Origin: Chloroflexota bacterium
Lineage (GTDB): Bacteria > Chloroflexota > Anaerolineae > CG2-30-64-16
Assembly (NCBI GenBank): GCA_026389845.1
Contig: JAPLHB010000047.1
Coordinates: 21,318 to 85,317, forward strand
DNA length: 64,000 bases
Direction: 5' to 3'
Numbering within the stretch: the stretch's first letter is position 1; every line of letters starts with the position of its first letter. This document shows positions 8,713-16,571 of this stretch, in pieces. The notes beneath the pieces were generated by a model. That model made no database searches and had not been told where the DNA came from. It was given only the letters and a program-made list of their open reading frames with translations. Position numbers and translations under genes: made by a program.

Positions 8713-9714
8713 ATGGCAACCATCTACTTCGACGATGCGGGCGATCTGAACCTGCTGAAGGACAAGGTAGTCAGCATCCTGGGCTACGGCAACCAGGGGA
8801 GGGCGCAGGCCCTCAATATGCGCGACAGCGGCGCCACGGTTGTCGTCGGCAACGTCCGCGACGCATCTTTCGAGAGGGCCGTCGCCGACGGCTTCGAGAC
8901 CTACGACATCGCGGGCGCTGTCCAACATGCCGACTATCACTTCCTGCTCGTCCCCGACGAGGTCATACCCGCCGTGTTCGACCGGGACATCCGCCCCCAT
9001 TTGAAGCCGGGGCAGGCCATCGTCGTTTCCAGCGGCTACAATGTCACCTACGGCTTCCTGCGCTACCCGGCTGACGTTGACGTGCTGATGATCGCCCCTC
9101 GCACCATCGGCACGGGCGTGCGCAAAACCTTCCTGGATGGAACCGGCTTCCCCAGCCTGGTGAGCGTGGAGCACGATGCGACCGGGCACGCGCAGGCGGT
9201 GATGCTGGCGCTGGCGAAGTCCATGGGCACCCTCAAACGCTGCGGCATCGAGTCGAGCTGCGAGGAAGAGACGCTGTGCGATCTGTTCAACGAGCACTCC
9301 GGCGGGCTTTATGCCTTGCGACGGGCCTACGAGATGCTGGTGGAGGCGGGCGTCAGCCCGGAAGCGGCCATGCTGGAATTCTGGGTCTCGGGCGAAAGCG
9401 CAGACGTGGCCGAAGTGATGCAGGCGCACGGGCTGTTCGGGCAACTCCCGCTGCACAGCCGGACGAGCCAGTACGGCCAACAGGTGACGGGCCGGCTCAA
9501 GGCGGAGGAAGAAGAAGCGGAACGCAAGCGGCTGCGCAAATTGATCGCCGAGATCAAGGACGGCACCTTCGCCAAAGACTGGACCCTGGAGCAACAGGCT
9601 GGCTATCCGATTCTGAGGCGTGTGTTTCAGCAGAACCTGTCTCATCCGATGGCCGCAGAAGAGGAACGCCTGCTGCGTCTTCTGAAGCTGTGGCAGGGTC
9701 AGGTGGGAAGCTAA
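8713..9714 (+). CDS. Ketol-acid-reductoisomerase-like protein, divergent active site
   Basis: A 333-residue protein with the length and layout of class I ketol-acid reductoisomerase (KARI). An N-terminal Rossmann domain holds GYGNQGRAQALNMRDSG (24-40) and LLVPDEV, followed by a helical KARI C-domain. The metal-ligand pair is kept as Asp190 and Glu194 (CDLFNEH). However, the family motif AHGFNIHF that carries the catalytic histidine reads SSGYNVTY here (106-113), and the GPGHTVR motif reads TIGTGVR. It sits with a sugar isomerase and URO-D-family genes, not with branched-chain amino-acid genes. I infer an isomerising oxidoreductase acting on a sugar acid or another branched hydroxyacid. AAAGGAG precedes ATG 8713. 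Confidence 0.8.
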   Translation: MATIYFDDAGDLNLLKDKVVSILGYGNQGRAQALNMRDSGATVVVGNVRDASFERAVADGFETYDIAGAVQHADYHFLLVPDEVIPAVFDRDIRPHLKPGQAIVVSSGYNVTYGFLRYPADVDVLMIAPRTIGTGVRKTFLDGTGFPSLVSVEHDATGHAQAVMLALAKSMGTLKRCGIESSCEEETLCDLFNEHSGGLYALRRAYEMLVEAGVSPEAAMLEFWVSGESADVAEVMQAHGLFGQLPLHSRTSQYGQQVTGRLKAEEEEAERKRLRKLIAEIKDGTFAKDWTLEQQAGYPILRRVFQQNLSHPMAAEEERLLRLLKLWQGQVGS

Positions 9715-9735
9715 CAACCGGCGAGGAGTATCCTC

Positions 9736-10653
9736 ATGCGGAAGTCCCTCACGTTGCGCATGTTCCCGCCGGAGATGAAAACCCTTCAGCGGCTAGAAAT
9801 CGCCCGCGACGCCGGCTTCGAGGGGGTCGAGGTCAATCTGGAACCCTGGGAAGAGTATTCCCTGGCTTCAGGCGACGATGAGCTGGCGGCGCTCCGCCGT
9901 GCTATCGAAGCGTGCGGTCTGTGCGTCAGCACGGTCTACAATCGAGAGCAATGGCATTACCCGATGAGCAGTCGCGATCCGGCCGTGCGTGCCCATTGCC
10001 GCGACATCATCGCGGGGCTGGCCCGCGCCGCCACCCTCCTGGGCGCCGATGCGGTGTTGGTGATGCCGGGGGCGGTGGACAACCGCATCCTGGCCCCGCA
10101 GCCGGAGATCGTCCCCTACGACGTGGCGTACCGCAACGCGTTGGAGGTGCTGCGGGAGTTGGCCCACACGGTCTGCGAGAAGTATCGCGTGCACCTGGCA
10201 GCCGAGAACTGCCCCAGTAAGTTTTTGATCAGCCCGCTCGAGTTTGCGCGCTTCCTGGACGAGATCGGCAGCCCCTGGGTGGGCGCCTGCTTCGACACCG
10301 GCAATGCGCTCTGGTACGGATTTCCAGAGCATTGGATTCCGGTTCTGGGCTCGCGCATCAAGCGAGTGCACTTGAAAGATAACCGGGTCGTGATCCACGG
10401 CGCCGTGACCGCGACACCGCTGTTGGCCGGCGACGTGGACTGGCCCGCGGTCCGGGAGTCGCTGGCTGCTACCGGTTACGACGGTTGGCTGACCGCGGAA
10501 GTCTTTCCGCACTACAGTTTTCACCCTGAGCGACTGATATTCGATACCAGCGCTGCTATGGATGCCATCTTCGCATCTTCTCGATTTGTAGGGGCGCACC
10601 CTCGCGGTCGCCCAGGCGGGCAGGCGCAAGGCCATGCCCCTACCACGCCGTAG
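9736..10653 (+). CDS. Sugar phosphate isomerase/epimerase-family TIM-barrel protein
   Basis: A 305-residue xylose-isomerase-like TIM barrel (AP endonuclease 2 superfamily). Metal-site landmarks include LAAENCPS (Glu of strand 5), GACFDTGNALWYG (Asp/Asn), RIKRVHLKDNR (His and Asp) and LTAEVFPHY (Glu near the C-end). It probably isomerises or epimerises a keto sugar or sugar acid. It has a good ribosome site (GGCGAGGAG). The last 23 codons, after MDAIFASSRF, are encoded by a copy of the TTGTAGGGGCG repeat, so the C-terminal tail GAHPRGRPGGQAQGHAPTTP is repeat-derived. Confidence 0.87.
   Translation: MRKSLTLRMFPPEMKTLQRLEIARDAGFEGVEVNLEPWEEYSLASGDDELAALRRAIEACGLCVSTVYNREQWHYPMSSRDPAVRAHCRDIIAGLARAATLLGADAVLVMPGAVDNRILAPQPEIVPYDVAYRNALEVLRELAHTVCEKYRVHLAAENCPSKFLISPLEFARFLDEIGSPWVGACFDTGNALWYGFPEHWIPVLGSRIKRVHLKDNRVVIHGAVTATPLLAGDVDWPAVRESLAATGYDGWLTAEVFPHYSFHPERLIFDTSAAMDAIFASSRFVGAHPRGRPGGQAQGHAPTTP
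10585..10643. repeat. TTGTAGGGGCG hairpin element inside gene 3' end
   Basis: TTGTAGGGGCGCACC at the left and CATGCCCCTAC at the right form inverted ends. A second, complete copy with target duplications lies at 26137-26228. The upstream CATCTTCTCGATTTG here matches that copy's terminal repeat. Confidence 0.65.
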
Positions 10654-10664
10654 GAACCAACGCC

Positions 10665-11723
10665 ATGGATGTTGTTGAGGCCACGCTGGCACGCCATCAG
10701 GCATTTTGGAGCCGCGCAGAGGTCAACCGGCCGCTGTTGACGGTCCTGCCGCCTTCTGCCTTGCCGTCGCTCCAGATCCCGACGCCGGCCGGTGTGGCGC
10801 TGCCGCCCGAGGGATACCTGCAGCCCGCGATGCTGGACCCGCTGCGTTACTTCGAGCAAATGGCAGCGCGCTGGGACGGCCTCGGCCCCATAGATGGGGA
10901 CCAGTTCCGCATCATGACCGCCTACTGGTACGTGCCCTGGCTGGAAGCGATCTGCGGCTGCCCCATCTGGTATGTGTGCGAGAGCGGCACCATGTACTCG
11001 AAGCCTCCCGAGGGGGGATGGGATGCCGTGCGAGCTTTGCGGCTCAGGCATGACAACCCCTGGCTGCGCAAGCTGCGCGAGTTCTACGCCGTCCTGCGCG
11101 ATCTCGCTGCCGACCGCTACCCGCTGGGCGTGGCGATGCCGATGCGTGGCCCGATTGACATGTTGGGGGCGCTGGTGGGTGTCGAGAGGATGTGCTTTGG
11201 GTTCGCCGAAAGCCCTCAACTGGTACGCGAGGCGCTCGGCATCCTGACCGACATCTGGATCGAGGTAGTGGGCGAGCAGCTCGCGCTGCTACCGCCGTTC
11301 GCAGGGGGCATGGCCAACTGCGAACAGTACGGGCTGTGGGTGCCGGGGACGAATGCCGTCACCCAGTGCGACCTGGCGGTGGCGATCTCAGCGCGCACAT
11401 ACGAACGGTATCTGGTTCTGTGCGACGAGCGCATCTGCGTCAGCATGGCGTACCCGGTCATCCACCTGCATTCGGCGGGCCTGCACGTCCTCGAACAAGT
11501 CCTCTCTGTGACCGGTTTCGCTGCCATCCAGATCGTCGTTGACCCAGGCCCGAAGGACCCCGCCGTGCGCGACCTGTGGCCGGCGTTCCGGCGGGTGCAG
11601 GCTGCCGGCAAGCCGCTGATCATCCATTGCACAACCATCACCCAGGCCGAGTTGGATGGCCTGCTGGCCGCGCTGTCGCCGCGCGGCCTGTGCATTCGCA
11701 CCAGCATCGCCGACAAGGAATAA
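10665..11723 (+). CDS. URO-D/MtaA superfamily protein (HSA variant)
   Basis: A 352-residue TIM-barrel protein of the uroporphyrinogen-decarboxylase superfamily. Where zinc-dependent MtaA-type methyltransferases have His-x-Cys, this one has HLHSAG (His269-Ser-Ala271), so the thiol ligand is absent; a Cys is present near the end (RGLCIRTS). Family features include MRGPIDMLGALVG and YERYLVLCDERIC. It is longer at the N-terminus (HQAFWSRAEVNRPLLTV) than classical HemE. It is followed 11 bases later by a second superfamily member. It is unlikely to be haem biosynthetic HemE; methyl transfer or a carbohydrate-linked role is possible but unproven. Confidence 0.75.
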   Translation: MDVVEATLARHQAFWSRAEVNRPLLTVLPPSALPSLQIPTPAGVALPPEGYLQPAMLDPLRYFEQMAARWDGLGPIDGDQFRIMTAYWYVPWLEAICGCPIWYVCESGTMYSKPPEGGWDAVRALRLRHDNPWLRKLREFYAVLRDLAADRYPLGVAMPMRGPIDMLGALVGVERMCFGFAESPQLVREALGILTDIWIEVVGEQLALLPPFAGGMANCEQYGLWVPGTNAVTQCDLAVAISARTYERYLVLCDERICVSMAYPVIHLHSAGLHVLEQVLSVTGFAAIQIVVDPGPKDPAVRDLWPAFRRVQAAGKPLIIHCTTITQAELDGLLAALSPRGLCIRTSIADKE

Positions 11724-11734
11724 TAGGAGGAGCC

Positions 11735-12850
11735 ATGAACCAACAACTACACGACGGTCTGCGGCGCATCGCTGACCTGGTTGATCCCCAGCAGGTACGC
11801 ACCGCCGAGCGGCTCCAGAAGGCTGTCTGGGCCTATGAGCCGGTCGAGCGGATCCCTGTCGTGATGCACCGTGCTGTTCCACCCGATTGGCCGCTCTTTG
11901 CCCAGACCGAAACCTTCGAAGACCCCGAGAAGATGCTTTGGAACCAGCTCCGGGAGGCGCGCATCGGCGTCGGGGTGCGGGATGACCGGATGATGACCGT
12001 GCGCGCCAATTACGGGCCGGCCATTCTCCCTTCTCTGTTCGGGGCGACGGTGCATGTGGATGATGCCACGACTTGGGTAGAACCGTGCCATAGCAGTCGC
12101 ACAATCCGCGAGATCGTTGACCGGGGCGTGCCCGATCTCACAGGAGGCTTTGGCACAAAGGTCATGGAAACCGAGGCCTTCTTCCGCGACACGTTGCGTA
12201 ACCACGGGCTTGACCCCTACGTTCACCTTTTCCAGGCCAATAACCAGGGGCTGTTTGACGTCGCCTACCTGCTGTGGGGCCAGGAGATCTACTTCGCCAT
12301 GCGCGATGAGCCGGAGCTGGTGCACGCGTTGATGGATCTGGTCACGCGCACCACGATCGCGTTCGTGCGCCGTCAGAAGGAGGTCATGGGCGAGCCACCC
12401 GACGAGATGTACCATTGGTGGTATCGTGTGCCGGCCGGCGTCCGGGTCGTGGATGACGTCACGTTCAACCTGTCGCCGGCCATGTATGCCGAGTTCTGCC
12501 TCCCCTACGCCCAACGGCTTTTCGCGAACTTCGGCGGCTACATCCATTACTGCGGCCACATATTGAAATCGCAGGAGCTTCGCCTGGGCACGCCAGGACT
12601 GCGGGGCGTCGAGATGGGCGGAGAGGAGGCATGGCACAACCCGAACTACACGCTGGAGAAGGTGTGGCGCCAGGCCGCGGCGCACCGGGTGACCATCTGT
12701 TGGGTAGGGCCTGGGCTGCCCACCGGACGGCCGGCGGGGCTGGACACGGGGCTGGTCTACGGCTTCTGGGAAGATGGCCTGACCTGGGAAGACGCCCCTG
12801 CTCGCCTGGCAGCGGCGCAGGCGTTCTGGACTATTCGTGCCGGAGGGTAG
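11735..12850 (+). CDS. URO-D/MtaA superfamily protein (HxC type)
   Basis: A 371-residue TIM-barrel protein. I start at ATG 11735 behind AGGAGGAG; the open frame upstream is overlap with the previous gene. It has YIHYCGH with His271 and Cys273, and a later Cys in TICWVGPG, a candidate H-x-C...C zinc site as in MtaA/MtbA methyltransferases. YEPVERIPVVMHRA near residue 34 matches the superfamily N-terminal motif (EPDRVPV in others). It is probably co-transcribed with the 8713-11723 genes. Confidence 0.78.
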   Translation: MNQQLHDGLRRIADLVDPQQVRTAERLQKAVWAYEPVERIPVVMHRAVPPDWPLFAQTETFEDPEKMLWNQLREARIGVGVRDDRMMTVRANYGPAILPSLFGATVHVDDATTWVEPCHSSRTIREIVDRGVPDLTGGFGTKVMETEAFFRDTLRNHGLDPYVHLFQANNQGLFDVAYLLWGQEIYFAMRDEPELVHALMDLVTRTTIAFVRRQKEVMGEPPDEMYHWWYRVPAGVRVVDDVTFNLSPAMYAEFCLPYAQRLFANFGGYIHYCGHILKSQELRLGTPGLRGVEMGGEEAWHNPNYTLEKVWRQAAAHRVTICWVGPGLPTGRPAGLDTGLVYGFWEDGLTWEDAPARLAAAQAFWTIRAGG

Positions 12851-12950
12851 CGGCTGCTCATACAAGGCGCAAAGGGCGCCAAGATATCAGTTTGCTCTTG
12901 TCTTTACGGTCTCTGTGGCTTTGCGAGAGGCCGACCTGTCCGTGGGCGTT

Positions 12951-13015
12951 TTGACATGCGCGCCGTTATCTGCTAAAATGCTACGAAGTCTATATGATAT
13001 CTGATTGTCAGACAA
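12951..13015 (+). promoter_or_regulatory. Promoter with GntR/FadR-type operator, site B
   Basis: TTGACA (12951-12956), a 17-base spacer and TAAAAT (12974-12979) make a strong promoter. ATATGATATCT (12992-13002) is followed at once by the palindrome TTGTCAGACAA (13005-13015), matching TNGTNNNACNA. It controls the 13130-19081 operon, which encodes the GntR regulator itself, so autoregulation is likely. The leader to 13130 also holds a near-perfect Shine-Dalgarno (AAAGGAGGTGGAGATC, 13045-13060) with no ATG behind it. Confidence 0.72.
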
Positions 13016-13129
13016 CAATCACTGGATGTCACAAGGAAGATCACGAAAGGAGGTGGAGATCTGAGTACCGTCGGAGCTACTGATCTGATATCCAAACAGA
13101 CTCAAACCCTTCAAGGAGGAGGCAACACC

Positions 13130-14455
13130 ATGGTTAGGCAGATTTCGAGGCGTGATTTTCTGAGGATTGGGTTGGTCGGGAGCGCCGCAGCGGCGCTGAT
13201 GCCGACCCTGGCGGGCTGCGGAGGCGGCGCGCAGAAGAGTTCCGGGCCTATCAAGCTGCAGTATTGGAACACCGCGCGCGACACCAAGATCCAAGACGAG
13301 GCCATCAAACCGCGGGTTGACAAGTGGGCCGCCGAGCACAACACGCAAGTCGAGTTTGTGGCGGTCCCCTATGCCGATTTCGAGGCCAAGTACCTGAGCG
13401 CGTTCGCATCCCGCGACAACGCGCCTGACCTGTTCATCGGCGTCGTGTCGTTCTGGGCCGGCGCGGCCAACGTGGCGGACCCGATGCCCGATGCGCTGGC
13501 GAAGCGTCTGGAGACCGAGGTCGTTGACGCGGTCAAGCCCGGTTACAAGATGAACGGCAAGTGGATGGGCCTCTCGGATGCCGGTATCCCCGGCTTCGGT
13601 CCCATGCTGATCTACAACCCGGACGACTTTGCCGAGGCCGGGCTAGACCCGAAGAAGCCGCCGGCGACCATGGATGAGCTGCTGGAGTACTCCCGCAAGC
13701 TGGTCAAGCGGGACGCCTCCGGCAACGTCATCCGCTCGGGCTGCGCGATGCGCTACGACGGCGCGCTGGGCCTGGGCATCGCCACCAAGTTCTTCCCCTT
13801 CTTGCACTCCTTCGGCGGCCAGATGTTCGATCCAGCCACGGGCAAGTCCCAGGGGATCGCCAACTCGGCAGAGACCATCGAAGCGGTCGAGTACGTGACC
13901 AAGTACACCCAGGGCGAGAAGCTGGCGAGCATCACGCTGGGCGTGCCCGAGGTGCAGTTTGGCCAGCGCAAGGCCTCCATGATGTTTCGCGAAGGCCACA
14001 TGGCCGGCTGGATCCCGACCAACTACCCCGGCGTCAACTTCGTGTTTGCCCCGGTGCCGAAGGCCCGGAAGGTCGGCATGGGCCTGACTGGCCTGAGTGA
14101 ATGGGCGCCGTTGGTCTACAAGTTCGGGCCGAACAAGGCCGCCGCGTGGGAGCTTCTCGACAAGGTGGTCTACACGGCCGAGGGCGAGCTCATCGCGGCG
14201 CAGCACCCGGTAAATCAGGGTGTGTGCTGCTTCAAGGCGAACTGGGAAACCCCGTACATGCAGGGGCGCAAGGACTACGCGGTCGAGCAGTACGCATTGG
14301 CCAACGGCCAGGGCACCGTCTACATGCACGCGAAGACGGGCAAGCTGGCCGACCGGTTCGCACAGGGCGTCCAGGAGTCCATGCTGGGCAAGAAGAAGGC
14401 CAAGGAAGCCATGGATGCCGCCGCGGCGGACATGGAGACGATCCTGAAGAGCTGA
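13130..14455 (+). CDS. Sugar ABC transporter substrate-binding lipoprotein, family 1
   Basis: A 441-residue extracytoplasmic binding protein. The N-terminus combines a Tat-like motif (SRRDFLRIG, residues 6-14) with a lipobox ending LAGC, so it is probably exported folded and lipid-anchored. The mature protein is a SBP_bac_1 (MalE-like) fold, with KLQYWNTARD at its start and GVVSFWAGAANVADP. CAAGGAGGAGG precedes ATG 13130. It is the first gene after the site-B operator and is followed by three hairpins and three permease genes. The likely ligand is an oligosaccharide. Confidence 0.93.
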   Translation: MVRQISRRDFLRIGLVGSAAAALMPTLAGCGGGAQKSSGPIKLQYWNTARDTKIQDEAIKPRVDKWAAEHNTQVEFVAVPYADFEAKYLSAFASRDNAPDLFIGVVSFWAGAANVADPMPDALAKRLETEVVDAVKPGYKMNGKWMGLSDAGIPGFGPMLIYNPDDFAEAGLDPKKPPATMDELLEYSRKLVKRDASGNVIRSGCAMRYDGALGLGIATKFFPFLHSFGGQMFDPATGKSQGIANSAETIEAVEYVTKYTQGEKLASITLGVPEVQFGQRKASMMFREGHMAGWIPTNYPGVNFVFAPVPKARKVGMGLTGLSEWAPLVYKFGPNKAAAWELLDKVVYTAEGELIAAQHPVNQGVCCFKANWETPYMQGRKDYAVEQYALANGQGTVYMHAKTGKLADRFAQGVQESMLGKKKAKEAMDAAAADMETILKS

Positions 14456-14510
14456 CGAGCAGCCATTCCGAATGCCGTTGTGATGCTGGCATGGCCTCAC
14501 ACCAGGCCCT

Positions 14511-14655
14511 GTTCCTGCCCCTCTCCGCCGCGGCGGAGAGGGGCAGGAACGGTCTTGGTCACAGGTTGTTCCGGTGGGCGGCCCTGCCCCCACCGGAACA
14601 GCGCCTTCTAGTACACCCTCTCTCCCGCCATCGTGGCAGGCGAGAGAGGTGGGGA
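14511..14655 (+). other. Cluster of three strong hairpins between binding protein and permeases
   Basis: A perfect palindrome with 20-base arms and no loop (GTTCCTGCCCCTCTCCGCCG, 14511-14530, against 14531-14550) is followed by TGTTCCGGTGGG (14567-14578) pairing with CCCACCGGAACA (14589-14600). A third hairpin of CTCTCTC...GAGAGAG type ends near 14650. None has a T-run. I infer mRNA stabilisation or attenuation that keeps the binding-protein message in excess. Confidence 0.6.
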
Positions 14656-14669
14656 GGCAAGTCTCAAAG

Positions 14670-15581
14670 ATGAAGCAACAACGCGCGCTTAAGAAGCCGA
14701 CGCGCTGGGGAGCCCAGGAGGAGCGTTTCGGCTGGCTCTTTATCGCCCCGATGATGCTCTACGTCGCGATCGTCTTCTTCATCCCACTCCTTTTCATGGT
14801 GTTCCTCACGGTCTTCCGCTGGTCCCCGATCGACGGGAGCAGTCCCTTTGTGGGGCTTATGATGATCAAGCAGGCGCTGACCGACCGGCTGTGGTGGCTC
14901 AGCCTGGCGAACAGCGCCAAGTTCATGGCGCTCAGCGTGCCCGCGACAGTCATCCTCTCGCTGTTATCGGCGGTCGCGTTCGCCAGCCGATCGCGTTTGC
15001 CGCTGAAGGGGCTCTTCAAGACTCTGTATTTCCTCCCGCTCGTGACGTCGTTGGCGGTGACGGCCTTCATCTGGCTGTGGATCTTCAACCCGGATTACGG
15101 GTTCTTCAACTCCCTGTTGCGCGCGCTGCACCTGCCGACGCTGCTCTGGCTGGCCGACACGGAGCAGGTGATCCCTTCGCTGGTGATCGTTTTCGTGTGG
15201 GCGCGGCTGGGCTTCGAGATGGCGATCTTCCTCTCGGGAATCGAGAGCATCCCGCACGAGTTCTATGAAGCGGCCAAGATTGACGGCGCCGGCTCGATCC
15301 AGTCATTCTTCCGGATCACCTTGCCGCTGCTCAACCCGCAGATCGTGCTCGTGGGCGTGTTGGAGGTCATCGCAGGGCTGAAGGTGTTCGAGCTGCCGTA
15401 TGTGGCGACGGCGGGCGGGCCCGTCAACGCCAGCCGGGTCGCGGTGATGCACATCTACGAGTCGGCCTTCCGCTACCTGGAGTTCAGCAAGGCCTCGGTC
15501 GCCGCGCTGATCCTTTTCTTGCTCATCGTCCTGGTGACCCTCATCCAGATGCGGCTGACACAGCGCAGGTTCGAGTATTAG
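14670..15581 (+). CDS. Sugar ABC transporter permease, MalF/UgpA type
   Basis: A 303-residue permease with six membrane segments; the first is FGWLFIAPMMLYVAIVFFIP. The EAA loop is EFYEAAKIDGAGSIQSFFRITLPLL. I start at ATG 14670 with GGGAGG upstream; the longer frame from 14574 would run through the hairpin cluster. It pairs with one or both of the MalG-type permeases that follow. No ATPase is encoded in this operon, so a shared MsmK-type ATPase elsewhere is probably used. Confidence 0.9.
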   Translation: MKQQRALKKPTRWGAQEERFGWLFIAPMMLYVAIVFFIPLLFMVFLTVFRWSPIDGSSPFVGLMMIKQALTDRLWWLSLANSAKFMALSVPATVILSLLSAVAFASRSRLPLKGLFKTLYFLPLVTSLAVTAFIWLWIFNPDYGFFNSLLRALHLPTLLWLADTEQVIPSLVIVFVWARLGFEMAIFLSGIESIPHEFYEAAKIDGAGSIQSFFRITLPLLNPQIVLVGVLEVIAGLKVFELPYVATAGGPVNASRVAVMHIYESAFRYLEFSKASVAALILFLLIVLVTLIQMRLTQRRFEY

Positions 15582-15666
15582 ACCGATCGCAGGGTGGTAT
15601 CCACGCGAGAGCGACCGAAGGATGGTGTCTTCGCTCTGCGATCAACCTAGCAGGAGCCGATGGGCG

Positions 15667-16557
15667 ATGGTTAGCCAGCTTGCAGCAACGAAGCCCGGAG
15701 GAAAGAGCACAGGGCGTCTGCGCGCCGATCGGGTGCTGGGGCGGACCGCGGTCGCCGCACTGACGATCATTGTGGCGCTGGGCGCGATCTTCATGGCCAT
15801 GCCGTTCGTCTGGATGGTCGTCACGGCCCAGAAGAACCTGCCCGAGATCAGCCGGGTCCCGATCACATGGCCGCCGGACAATTGGCTGAACTGGAACAAC
15901 TACCGGCTGCTGCTGACCAAGTTCCCGGCGCTGCGCTGGATGCTGAACTCGATCATCGTGAGCACGATGTCCATCACGACGAGCATCTTCTTCTGCGCGC
16001 TGGCGGGCTATGCGTTTGCGAAGCTGCGCTTCCGGGGGCGGGAGGTCTGCTTCGCGATCGTGCTGGCGGTGCTGATGATCCCGTTCGAGGTGACCTTTCT
16101 GCCGCTGTTCGTGATGCTGAGCCGGGTGGGGTTGGTGAACACCTACGTCGGGCTCATCTTCCCCAACTTCATGAGCGCCATCGGCGTGTTCATCATGCGG
16201 CAGTTCATGCAGACGATCCCGAACGACTATATTGATGCGGCGCGCATTGACGGGGCGAGCGAGATCCAGATCGTGGCGCGGGTGGTTGCGCCGCTGGCCG
16301 GGCCTGCCATCGTCACCGTAGCCGTGCTGAAGTTCATCATCTCGTGGAACGCGTTCCTGTGGCCGCTGGTGATGGCGAACAACAAGTACATGATGACCAT
16401 GCCGGTGGGCATGCAGTCGCTGGTGGATATCGTCATCATCAACTACGCGTTGTTGGCCGCCGCGGCCACACTCATGGTGTTGCCGCCACTGATCCTGTTC
16501 CTGGTCGCACAGCGCTGGGTGATCAGCGGCATGGTGATGAGCGGCCTCAAGGGCTAG
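15667..16557 (+). CDS. Sugar ABC transporter permease, MalG/UgpE type, copy 1
   Basis: A 296-residue permease with six membrane segments, the first around ALTIIVALGAIFMAMPFVW. The EAA loop reads DYIDAARIDGASEIQIVARVVAPL. I choose ATG 15667 because CAGGAG lies about 10 bases upstream and because this makes it exactly as long as the next gene. Protein and DNA are nearly the same as copy 2 at 16572; the clearest differences are in the N-terminal 25 residues and around residues 255-275 (SLVDIVIINYALLAAA). Confidence 0.9.
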   Translation: MVSQLAATKPGGKSTGRLRADRVLGRTAVAALTIIVALGAIFMAMPFVWMVVTAQKNLPEISRVPITWPPDNWLNWNNYRLLLTKFPALRWMLNSIIVSTMSITTSIFFCALAGYAFAKLRFRGREVCFAIVLAVLMIPFEVTFLPLFVMLSRVGLVNTYVGLIFPNFMSAIGVFIMRQFMQTIPNDYIDAARIDGASEIQIVARVVAPLAGPAIVTVAVLKFIISWNAFLWPLVMANNKYMMTMPVGMQSLVDIVIINYALLAAAATLMVLPPLILFLVAQRWVISGMVMSGLKG

Positions 16558-16571
16558 TGGGAGGAGGCGAC

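Noticed and set aside
10665..11723. Haem biosynthesis HemE for the URO-D-family genes
   Set aside because: There are many paralogs, no other haem genes, and MtaA-like rather than HemE-like motifs.
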